Shown piece by piece: positions 1 through 5,254 of a stretch of 8,491 nt of DNA. The stretch is from Chloroflexota bacterium (GTDB lineage Bacteria > Chloroflexota > Anaerolineae > UBA4142). Both the position numbers and the translations under genes were made by a program. The first letter of the stretch is position 1, and each line of letters opens with the position of its first letter. The stretch is from the NCBI GenBank assembly GCA_016200825.1, contig JACQEA010000165.1, forward strand, positions 1 through 8,491, written 5' to 3'. The notes beneath the pieces are model-generated. The model saw only the letters and a list, made by a program, of their open reading frames with translations. It was not told the DNA's origin and searched no databases.

Positions 1-1
1 G

Positions 2-139
2 GGCGTAGTCTATCTAGCGCCCGGGTCGGACTGCTTCAATCAAGGAGCAGAGTTGCCGCTAGTTCATTTGCGCGATCAGGCGCGCGAATGTTTTTGGAAT
101 CGCTGGGGTCAAATGTTGATCACGGCGATTTTTGTTTAG
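2..139 (+). CDS. Possible 3' end of an unidentified gene (CinA-like C-terminus is one guess)
   Basis: A plus-strand frame is open from the window edge for 45 codons and ends at TAG 137-139. The translation starts GVVYLAPGSD and contains ELPLVHLRDQAREC followed by a Trp-rich stretch. The pattern G-x-VYLA, then EL-x-L, then RDQ-x-R faintly resembles the C-terminal end of CinA (nicotinamide mononucleotide deamidase family), a gene often found upstream of recA/recX and rny. The match is by eye, and the Trp and Cys residues fit poorly. Another frame is also open from position 1 to 147, so even coding status is uncertain. The stop codon is the first three bases of the 8-bp repeat array at 137-229, so the tail may have been altered by the repeat. 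Confidence 0.22.
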   Translation, partial: GVVYLAPGSDCFNQGAELPLVHLRDQARECFWNRWGQMLITAIFV

Positions 140-229
140 TCCAATAGTCAGATCGTCGCATCGTCCTGTAGTCAAGAAACTTGCGATCATTCGACCATCA
201 GACGACAAGACTATCTGACTAACGGACTA
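137..229. repeat. Palindrome with 8-bp tandem units in both arms (element A)
   Basis: The left arm, 137-176, is five consecutive 8-bp units of the form TNGTCNNN (for example TAGTCCAA, TAGTCAGA, TCGTCGCA). The right arm, 182-229, is six consecutive units of the reverse form NNNGANNA (for example CAAGACTA, TCTGACTA, ACGGACTA). A 5-base spacer separates the arms. The outermost 18 bases of the two arms match as inverted repeats at about 15 positions. The phase is never broken within an arm. The element starts at the stop codon of the upstream frame and ends next to the weak AGGA ribosome-binding site of recX, so it fills the whole spacer. It is not a CRISPR array because the units are contiguous and far too short. 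Confidence 0.85.
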
Positions 230-236
230 GGAAACT

Positions 237-872
237 ATGGGACTAATTACTGCCATCGAGCCGCAAGCGCGACATGCAAATCGCTTCAATTTATATATTG
301 ACGACGAATTCGCATTCGGTCTCTCCGCGATTCTCGCCGCCAAGGTGCGCGTGGGGCAGACGCTCAGCGACGAAGAACGTAACGCGCTGGAGCGCGAAGA
401 AAATTTTGAGACCGCGTACGAAAAAGCGTTGCGTTTTTTGGAACCGCGCCCGCGCAGTTCGTCCGAAGTGAAACAGCAACTGTTCAAGAAAAAATTTGAC
501 GCCGAAACGATCGCCCGCGTGCTGGCGCGGTTAACCGACGCGGGATTGTTGGACGACGCGGCGTTCGCGAAATATTGGGTCGAGAATCGCGAACAGTTTC
601 GGCCGCGCGCGGGGCGTGCGCTCAAGTTTGAGTTGCGCAGAAAAGGCGTGGGCGATACCGCGATCAAGGATGCAGTCGGTGAGATTGACGAAAGCGAAAG
701 CGCATATCGCGCGGGAACGGCACGCGCGCGGCGCTGGCGCGATTTAGAGCCGCGCGAATTTCGAGACAAGTTGACCGCGTTTTTGATTCGGCGCGGATTT
801 GGGTACGATATTGCGAAACACGCGGTCCGCAGATTGCAGACAGAAATAAAAGATGGAACGCTTGACGCGTAA
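237..872 (+). CDS. recX: Regulatory protein RecX
   Basis: RecX binds RecA filaments in the cytoplasm and normally limits RecA recombinase and coprotease activity. The 211-residue product fits the family's usual length. Residues 1-50 form the N-terminal beta-rich segment (ITAIEPQARHANRFNLYIDDEF). Three successive three-helix RecX repeats follow: about 55-105 (ALRFLEPRPRSSSEVKQQL, then ARVLARLTDAGLLDDAAFA), about 110-150 (FELRRKGVGDTAIKDAV) and about 155-200 (FRDKLTAFLIRRGFGYDIAKHAV). The ATG at 237 is preceded by a modest AGGAAA at 229-234 that abuts repeat element A. recA is not in the window; it may lie upstream or elsewhere. A 193-base gap with repeat element B separates recX from rny. No clear promoter is visible. 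Confidence 0.93.
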   Translation: MGLITAIEPQARHANRFNLYIDDEFAFGLSAILAAKVRVGQTLSDEERNALEREENFETAYEKALRFLEPRPRSSSEVKQQLFKKKFDAETIARVLARLTDAGLLDDAAFAKYWVENREQFRPRAGRALKFELRRKGVGDTAIKDAVGEIDESESAYRAGTARARRWRDLEPREFRDKLTAFLIRRGFGYDIAKHAVRRLQTEIKDGTLDA

Positions 873-938
873 CGAAACGCGCCGAGTTGAAGCCGCGTGC
901 GTGCCGCGATTTATTAATTGATGCTACGCATAGACTTA

Positions 939-1015
939 TTTCACCGCTGAGAACGCTGAGTACACTGAGAAAAAATTTTTGAATTCTCTGCGTTCTTTGC
1001 GCTCTTTGCGGTAAA
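939..1015. repeat. Palindrome with 9-bp tandem units in both arms (element B)
   Basis: The left arm has three 9-bp units at 943-969 (ACCGCTGAG, AACGCTGAG, TACACTGAG). The right arm has three units at 984-1010 (TTCTCTGCG, TTCTTTGCG, CTCTTTGCG), which are the reverse-complement form (CGCAGAGAA-like). With flanking TTT and AAA the two arms of about 31 bases form an imperfect inverted repeat with a one-base bulge. The centre at 969-980 is an A-run followed by a T-run. Similar 'CGCAGAGAACGCAGAG' intergenic repeats are familiar from several bacterial genomes, as recalled rather than searched. The element sits between recX and rny and lies outside both genes. Confidence 0.85.
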
Positions 1016-1050
1016 TTGTGCGTAAGATGAGTTATTAAGATGCGAGAGTT

Positions 1051-1057
1051 GGGAGGT
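1051..1057 (+). promoter_or_regulatory. Strong Shine-Dalgarno of rny
   Basis: GGGAGGT at 1051-1057 lies 8-9 bases before ATG 1066. It fixes the start at the residue that opens the hydrophobic membrane anchor, as expected for RNase Y. Confidence 0.8.
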
Positions 1058-1065
1058 TTGGCATT

Positions 1066-2586
1066 ATGGAATTGCTGATTACGATTGGCATTGCTTTTGT
1101 CGTTGGACTCGTGGGCTTGGGCATCGGCATTGTTCTGCAGAGAAATTTAACGAGCGCACAGATTATCGCGCGGCAGGCGGAGATTGAGAAACAGCTCGTT
1201 GCGCGCGCGAAAGACATCGTCCTCAAAGCCAAGGACGATGCGTTGAAACAGCGCGAAGAAGCGGAAAAAGAAAATCAACGCAAACGCAGCGATCTACAGC
1301 GTGAAGATGAGCGTTTGCGTCACCGCCGTGAAAGCGTGGATCGCCGACAAGAGATGATCGAAGGTCGCGAAAAGAAGTTGGAGCAGATCGAAAAAGATTT
1401 GGATCAAATGCGCGTCAAGTTGGAAGAGACGCAAGTGAAACAATTGCAAGAATTGCAACGTATTTCCGGTTTGACGATTGAGGACGCCAAAGCAATTCTC
1501 TTGCAACAAGTCGAAAGAGATACGCGGCAAGACGCCGCGCGGCTCATTCGCGAAATTGAACAGCACGCGCGCGAAGATGGCGAACGCCGCGCGCGTGAAG
1601 TGATCACGACTGCCATCGAACGCGTCGCGTCCGATCAAGTTGCCGAGTCGACCGTCTCGCTCGTTCCATTGCCGAATGATGAAATGAAAGGGCGCATCAT
1701 CGGCAAACAGGGACGCAACATCAAAGCGATCGAAATGGCAACGGGAGTTGATCTCGTGGTGGACGATACGCCCGAAGCCGTTTTGCTTTCCAGTCACAAT
1801 CCGGTTCGCCGCGAAGTTGCGCGCGTCGCGCTGAATAAATTAATTAGCGATGGGCGCATTCATCCGGGGCGCATCGAAAAAGTCGTCGAGAAAGCGGAAG
1901 AAGAAGTGAACGCCGCGGTGCAAGAAGCCGGAGAACAAGCTGTGTTGGAAACCGGCGTCACCGGTTTGCATCCTGAAATTGTAAAACTGTTGGGACAATT
2001 AAAATATCGCACGTCGTACGGTCAACACGTTTTGAATCACGTGATTGAAACCACGCATCTAGCAGGCATGATCGCCGCGGAACTCAAAGCGGATGTGCAA
2101 TTAGCCAAAGCCGGCGCGCTGTTGCACGACCTGGGCAAAGCGGTGACGCACGAAATGAGCGGCGCGCACGCGCTCATCGGCGCGGACATTGCGCGCAAGT
2201 ACGGCGTGCCGGAACCGGTCTGCAACATTATCGCGTCGCATCACAGCGAAGAAGAAGCGAAATCGCTGGAAGCGATTCTGGTGATCGCGGCGGACGCGAT
2301 CAGCGGCGCGCGGCCCGGCGCGCGGCGCGAATCGTTAGAGCAATATTTGAAACGCGTCCAAGCGTTGGAAGAAATGGCGAATTCGTTCGAAGGCGTTCAG
2401 CAATCGTACGCAATCCAAGCCGGACGTGAAATTCGTATTATCGTTAAACCGGAACACATTGATGACCTGGGCGCGATCAATCTGTCCAAACAGATCGCGA
2501 AAAAAGTGGAAGACAATTTAGAATATCCGGGTCAGATCAAAGTGACGGTGATCCGGGAAACGCGTTCGATTGAGTTTGCGAAATAG
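1066..2586 (+). CDS. rny: Ribonuclease Y
   Basis: RNase Y is a membrane-anchored endoribonuclease that starts mRNA decay in bacteria lacking RNase E. The 506-residue length is close to the usual 510-520. Residues 2-25 are a hydrophobic anchor (LLITIGIAFVVGLVGLGIGIV). A charged coiled coil covers about 30-190. A KH domain follows with its G-K-Q-G loop at 213-216 (IIGKQGRN 211-218). The HD domain contains H325 and H331, the metal-binding H354-D355 in ALLHDLGKAV, H392-H393, and D410 in VIAADAISGARPGARR. The C-terminal domain ends in VIRETRSIEFAK. The ATG at 1066 is 9 bases after a strong GGGAGG (1051-1056). The TAG stop at 2584-2586 lies inside the first unit of repeat element C. spoVS follows from its own promoter. 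Confidence 0.97.
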   Translation: MELLITIGIAFVVGLVGLGIGIVLQRNLTSAQIIARQAEIEKQLVARAKDIVLKAKDDALKQREEAEKENQRKRSDLQREDERLRHRRESVDRRQEMIEGREKKLEQIEKDLDQMRVKLEETQVKQLQELQRISGLTIEDAKAILLQQVERDTRQDAARLIREIEQHAREDGERRAREVITTAIERVASDQVAESTVSLVPLPNDEMKGRIIGKQGRNIKAIEMATGVDLVVDDTPEAVLLSSHNPVRREVARVALNKLISDGRIHPGRIEKVVEKAEEEVNAAVQEAGEQAVLETGVTGLHPEIVKLLGQLKYRTSYGQHVLNHVIETTHLAGMIAAELKADVQLAKAGALLHDLGKAVTHEMSGAHALIGADIARKYGVPEPVCNIIASHHSEEEAKSLEAILVIAADAISGARPGARRESLEQYLKRVQALEEMANSFEGVQQSYAIQAGREIRIIVKPEHIDDLGAINLSKQIAKKVEDNLEYPGQIKVTVIRETRSIEFAK

Positions 2587-2670
2587 CAAATGGCAAATAG
2601 CCGATCGCGTATGGCAGATGGCAAAAGCGTTTTGCTATCTGCTATCAGCCATCTGCAATCTGCTAATCTG
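2581..2670. repeat. Palindrome with 7-bp tandem units in both arms (element C)
   Basis: Six 7-bp units of the form NNATNGC occupy 2581-2622 (AAATAGC, AAATGGC, AAATAGC, CGATCGC, GTATGGC, AGATGGC). Four or more units of the reverse form GCNATNN occupy 2634-2661 (GCTATCT, GCTATCA, GCCATCT, GCAATCT), with a degenerate fifth to 2670. The centre forms a tight hairpin: AGATGGCAAAA at 2616-2626 pairs with TTTTGCTATCT at 2630-2640 around GCG, and the single mismatch would be a G-U pair in RNA. The first unit contains the rny stop codon. The element ends two bases before the -35 box of the spoVS promoter. There is no T-run after the hairpin, so it is not a classical intrinsic terminator. Confidence 0.85.
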
Positions 2671-2672
2671 AC

Positions 2673-2701
2673 TTGACCTCGTTGCGTCATATCGTTGTAA
2701 T
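2673..2701 (+). promoter_or_regulatory. Sigma70-type promoter for spoVS
   Basis: TTGACC at 2673-2678 (5 of 6 to consensus) and TGTAAT at 2696-2701 (5 of 6) are separated by exactly 17 bases. Transcription would start near 2707-2709, giving a leader of about 80 bases. The promoter begins immediately after repeat element C, so spoVS is probably transcribed independently of rny. Confidence 0.6.
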
Positions 2702-2702
2702 A

Positions 2703-2720
2703 AAAACGCGTTCGCGTTTT
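2703..2720. promoter_or_regulatory. Perfect 8-bp inverted repeat over the spoVS transcription start (operator candidate)
   Basis: AAAACGCG at 2703-2710 and CGCGTTTT at 2713-2720 are perfect inverted repeats around a TT spacer. The element starts two bases after the -10 box, so it covers the predicted start point. It could be a repressor site or an RNA hairpin at the very 5' end of the transcript. It ends with four T's but does not look like a terminator for rny, because it lies past a new promoter. Confidence 0.4.
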
Positions 2721-2746
2721 GAATTTGGCGCGAACGCGCGAGTGCC

Positions 2747-2770
2747 CCTGCGCGCGTCCGCGCGCACAGG
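2747..2770 (+). promoter_or_regulatory. GC-rich leader hairpin just before the spoVS ribosome-binding site
   Basis: CCTGCGCGCG at 2747-2756 pairs with CGCGCACAGG at 2761-2770 around a TCCG loop, with one C-A mismatch. It ends three bases before AAGGGAG (2774-2780), the ribosome-binding site of spoVS. It may affect initiation or mRNA stability; no known riboswitch is recognised. Confidence 0.45.
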
Positions 2771-2787
2771 CGCAAGGGAGCCGACCA

Positions 2788-3123
2788 ATGGTAGACACCA
2801 TTAAAGTTTCGGCCAAGTCACGCTCTACCGCGGTTGCGGGCGCCATCGCCGGCGTAATCCGCGAACAGAAAAATGCCCAAGTCCAAGCCATCGGCGCGGG
2901 CGCGGTCAATCAAGCGATCAAAGCGATCGCGATTGCGCGCGGCTATTTGCAAAACGATGGATTGGATATTTGGTGCGCTCCGATGTTCGTCGAGGTGGAC
3001 GTCAGCGGCGAGGAACGGACCGCGATTCGGTTTATGGTAGATGTGCGCGGCACCTTCACTCCTCCGGCAAAACCGGAAATGCCGACGCCGCCGCCGACTG
3101 ATGAACCCGCGCCGCCGGACTAG
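2788..3123 (+). CDS. spoVS: Stage V sporulation protein S-like (SpoVS) with Pro-rich tail
   Basis: SpoVS is a small Alba-like, probably nucleic-acid-binding protein needed for spore coat assembly and septation in Bacillus; it also occurs in non-spore-formers such as Deinococcus-Thermus and Chloroflexota, where its role is unclear. Residues 1-87 match the family along its whole length: IKVSAKSRSTAVAGAIAGVIRE, QAIGAGAVNQAIKAIAIARGY and EERTAIRFMVDVR. The product is 111 residues against about 86 in Bacillus; the extra 88-111 is an acidic tail with ten prolines. ATG 2788 is chosen because AAGGGAG (2774-2780) precedes it and the family N-terminus begins there; an in-frame ATG at 2719 would add 23 unrelated residues encoded by the leader hairpins. 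It lies downstream of rny, a neighbourhood also seen in Firmicutes. Confidence 0.92.
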   Translation: MVDTIKVSAKSRSTAVAGAIAGVIREQKNAQVQAIGAGAVNQAIKAIAIARGYLQNDGLDIWCAPMFVEVDVSGEERTAIRFMVDVRGTFTPPAKPEMPTPPPTDEPAPPD

Positions 3124-3258
3124 CCCCAATACCGCGCGCAACGACGCGCGAGCGTGTATGCAAAAAAATATTGTCGCTGATTTCGTTGAAAAAAAATTTT
3201 TGCCCAGCGCGCTAGAATCCTGCACGAAGATTTTGCATCCACCGCCTAATAATTTCCC
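3124..3258. other. Intergenic region between spoVS and the PHP gene
   Basis: It holds a small hairpin, CGCGCG 3133-3138 with CGCGCG 3145-3150, without a following T-run. Next comes a run of eight A's then five T's at 3189-3201, and a -10-like TAGAAT at 3213-3218 whose nearest TTGAAA (3186-3191) is 21 bases away, too far for a standard promoter. No period-locked palindrome of the kind found in other spacers is visible here, and no intrinsic terminator. Confidence 0.4.
3248..3253 (+). promoter_or_regulatory. Possible leaderless -10 element for the PHP gene
   Basis: AATAAT at 3248-3253 matches TATAAT at 5 of 6 positions and ends five bases before ATG 3259. No Shine-Dalgarno sequence precedes this ATG. 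That geometry would suit a leaderless transcript, but there is no recognisable -35 box at the right distance, so support is weak. Confidence 0.25.
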
Positions 3259-4113
3259 ATGCCAAAAATAAATTCCACAACTCGACGCGTGGATTTGCAC
3301 ACCCATTCCACCGCGTCCGATGGTGAACTCGCGCCGCGCGATCTCGTCGCGCTCGCGCTGGAACGCGATCTGGATGTGATCGCGCTCACCGATCATGATT
3401 CCATCGCGGGCATCGACGCGGCAATGGACGCCGCGCGCGCAACCAACCTAGAAGTGATTCCCGGCGTGGAACTCTCTTCCGATGTGGAATTCGCCGAAGT
3501 CCACATGTTGGGATATTTTGTGGATTGGCGTGACGCGGATTTTCTCGCGATGCTCGCAAAATTTCGCGACGGACGCATCGGGCGCGCGGAAAAAATGGTC
3601 AAGAAACTGAACGCGCTCGGCGCGCCGATCACGTTTGCGCGCGTGCAAGAAATCGCGGGCGACGGTTCGATTGGTCGTCCGCATGTCGCGCAGGTGTTGG
3701 TGGAAAGTGGATTTGTCGCGACGATCAATGAAGCGTTCGCCAAATATCTGGCGCGCAATGCGCCCGCGTATGTAGAACGATTCAAAATTACGCCGGAAGA
3801 TTCGGTCGCGCTGATTTTGCGCGCGGGCGGCGTGCCCGTGCTCGCGCATCCGCGCGATGTGTCGCACTATGTCGCGCCATTAGTGAAAGCTGGATTGGTT
3901 GGGCTCGAAGTTCATTACGGAATGTACGATGACGCGTTAGTTTCTAAACACGCGCATCTCGCTAAACAGTACGGATTGATCGCGACCGGCGGAAGTGATT
4001 TTCACGGCTTGGAAAAAATGGGGCATATGGGAAAACTCGGTCAAGTATTTGTCCCGCCGGAAGTGGTAGAAACATTGCGCGAGAGAGCGAACGAAATAAA
4101 AAACCACCGCTAG
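3259..4113 (+). CDS. PHP-domain metallophosphoesterase, TrpH/YciV (RNase AM) type
   Basis: PHP-domain proteins of this subfamily bind a metal cluster and hydrolyse phosphodiesters or phosphomonoesters. E. coli YciV/TrpH (RNase AM) is a 5'-3' exoribonuclease, and related enzymes release phosphate from 3',5'-bisphosphonucleotides. The 284 residues match the family size of about 280-295. The metal ligands are in order: H14-x-H16 (DLHTHSTASDGE), D21, D45-H46-D47 (ALTDHDS), E71 (PGVELSSD), H82 (VHMLGY), H142 (IGRPHVA), H197 (VLAHPR), and D247-x-H249 (GGSDFHG). The region between about 100 and 190 is the helical insertion typical of the subfamily. No ribosome-binding site precedes ATG 3259. It follows spoVS after 135 bases and converges on holB with only 31 bases between. 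The exact substrate cannot be read from sequence. Confidence 0.88.
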   Translation: MPKINSTTRRVDLHTHSTASDGELAPRDLVALALERDLDVIALTDHDSIAGIDAAMDAARATNLEVIPGVELSSDVEFAEVHMLGYFVDWRDADFLAMLAKFRDGRIGRAEKMVKKLNALGAPITFARVQEIAGDGSIGRPHVAQVLVESGFVATINEAFAKYLARNAPAYVERFKITPEDSVALILRAGGVPVLAHPRDVSHYVAPLVKAGLVGLEVHYGMYDDALVSKHAHLAKQYGLIATGGSDFHGLEKMGHMGKLGQVFVPPEVVETLRERANEIKNHR

Positions 4114-4144
4114 TCCAAATCAGACTCCGTCCTTTGAAAATAAA

Positions 4145-5179
4145 TCAAACCGATGGCAACTCTAGTATCAACACTTCCATCGCCAGGCGATCATTCACGT
4201 TTTGCGCGAGATAACGCGCGGTTTCGCGCGCGCGTTGAATCGCGCGATAAATCTGATCGCGCGCAAATCGCGTCGCCGCGTTCCGCAAATTATTTTCGCG
4301 ATCTACATTCGTAATGCGCGCCCCGTCGCCCGTTTGAATCAGCAACACATCGCGCCACCAACTAATCCACGCGTCCAACACATCCGGCAATTCTTCTTTT
4401 TGTTTATCCAATTCGCCCGCGCGCGCGATGCGTTCCGCGCGCCCTTCCATCAATACCGCATCCAATTCATCTAAATACCGCACGCGCGATTCGAGCATTG
4501 CCGCGTCCGCACTCGCGCGCACTGCCCAACCGATGCGCCCGCCGCTCAAGCGCGCGATCAAGCGCGCGCGATCTTTTTCCGCCTTCCCGCGCGCGACGAG
4601 CGCCTCTTCAACTTCAGAAATCGCGAGCGGACGCAAATTCAAAATCTGACAGCGCGATACAATCGTTGGCAAGACCATCGTCGCATCGCGCGCCGTGAGA
4701 ATAAAACGCGCGTAACGCGGCGGCTCTTCCAGCGTTTTCAGAAACGCGTTCGCCGCTTCTTCTTCCGCTTCTTCAAAGCGGCGCAGAATCACCACTTTGT
4801 GTTTGCCTTCAAACGGCGCGCGCGAAACATCGCGCAACATATCGCGAATTTGCAGAATCCGCAGCGCGCGTTTTTCGCGATCACTTGCGCGCGGCGGCGC
4901 GAGCGAATCTTTTTCAAAATTATAGCGCGGCGGCACGCCTTCGATCATTTGCACGTCCAAATGCCGATTCGTCGCGACTTGACGGCACGCGTTGCATTCG
5001 CCGCACGGTTTATTATCGCGCGTGCATTGCAATGCTTGCGCGAGCGCGCGCGCGAGCGTCGTCTTGCCGATGCCATGCGCGCCGGTCACAAGATACGCGT
5101 GCGCGACGCGATCGGTCGCTACGCTTTGCGCGAGAAATTTCACCGCCCATTCATGTCCGATGAGATTCCAGTTGTTCAT
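4145..5179 (-). CDS. holB: DNA polymerase III subunit delta-prime
   Basis: Delta-prime is the stator of the clamp loader that places the beta sliding clamp on DNA at the replication fork. The 344-residue product starts with the typical NWNLIGHEWAVKFLAQSV. It has a P-loop GAHGIGKT at 33-40, the zinc-binding cysteines C52, C59, C62 and C65, a conserved AANAFLKTLEEPP at 142-154, and the SRC motif at 175-177 that supplies an arginine finger to the neighbouring subunit. The Walker B acidic position appears to be arginine (R133-R134), consistent with a subunit that does not hydrolyse ATP. The C-terminal collar domain covers about 215-344. Translation starts at 5179-5177, inside the outermost unit of repeat element D, with no good Shine-Dalgarno. 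It lies 39 bases downstream of the Nudix gene and is probably cotranscribed with it. Confidence 0.93.
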   Translation of the reverse strand: MNNWNLIGHEWAVKFLAQSVATDRVAHAYLVTGAHGIGKTTLARALAQALQCTRDNKPCGECNACRQVATNRHLDVQMIEGVPPRYNFEKDSLAPPRASDREKRALRILQIRDMLRDVSRAPFEGKHKVVILRRFEEAEEEAANAFLKTLEEPPRYARFILTARDATMVLPTIVSRCQILNLRPLAISEVEEALVARGKAEKDRARLIARLSGGRIGWAVRASADAAMLESRVRYLDELDAVLMEGRAERIARAGELDKQKEELPDVLDAWISWWRDVLLIQTGDGARITNVDRENNLRNAATRFARDQIYRAIQRARETARYLAQNVNDRLAMEVLILELPSV

Positions 5180-5254
5180 GTTTCAGGTCGCAAGCTTCAG
5201 GTCACAGGTCGCATAAGATTATTTTGAAGCGTGTGACTTGTGACCTGTGACATG
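5177..5254. repeat. Palindrome with 7-bp tandem units in both arms, overlapping two genes (element D)
   Basis: Five 7-bp units of the form CANGTYN fill 5177-5211 (CATGTTT, CAGGTCG, CAAGCTT, CAGGTCA, CAGGTCG). On the other strand, reading from 5254 down to 5227, are CATGTCA, CAGGTCA, CAAGTCA and CACGCTT. The two arms therefore face each other around 5212-5226. Both outer boundaries are CATG. The right arm is translated as the last residues of the Nudix protein, and the left outer unit contains the holB start codon on the minus strand. Arms can pair in more than one register because of the repeats. Confidence 0.85.

Noticed and set aside
1..22. GGGCG/CGCCC stem at the window start containing a TAGTC
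   Set aside because: Only 5 bp with a 12-base loop; one TAGTC outside the array is not enough to extend element A.
137..229. Element A as a CRISPR array
   Set aside because: Units are 8 bp and contiguous, there are no spacers, and the direction flips in the middle.
227..769. Long minus-strand open frame opposite recX
   Set aside because: It is Ser/Arg/Ala-rich low-complexity translation complementary to a clearly conserved RecX; no family features.
1294..1797. Minus-strand open frame of 167 codons inside rny
   Set aside because: It lies opposite the coiled coil and KH domain of RNase Y, and its composition is that of antisense coding sequence.
2616..2640. Central hairpin of element C as an intrinsic terminator of rny
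   Set aside because: The stem is AT-rich near the loop and is not followed by a T-run; it belongs to a larger repeat.
2719..2787. Upstream ATG extension of SpoVS by 23 residues
   Set aside because: The extra residues are encoded by leader palindromes, do not match the family, and the good ribosome-binding site points to 2788.
2818..3396. Minus-strand open frame of 192 codons across spoVS and the PHP start
   Set aside because: It runs antisense to two recognisable genes and is Arg/His-rich with no motif.
4114..4144. Bidirectional terminator between the convergent PHP and holB genes
   Set aside because: The 31-base gap shows no stem with a T-run on either strand.
4799..5227. Plus-strand frames opposite holB
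   Set aside because: They are Arg/Ala-rich antisense reading of the conserved delta-prime P-loop and zinc region.
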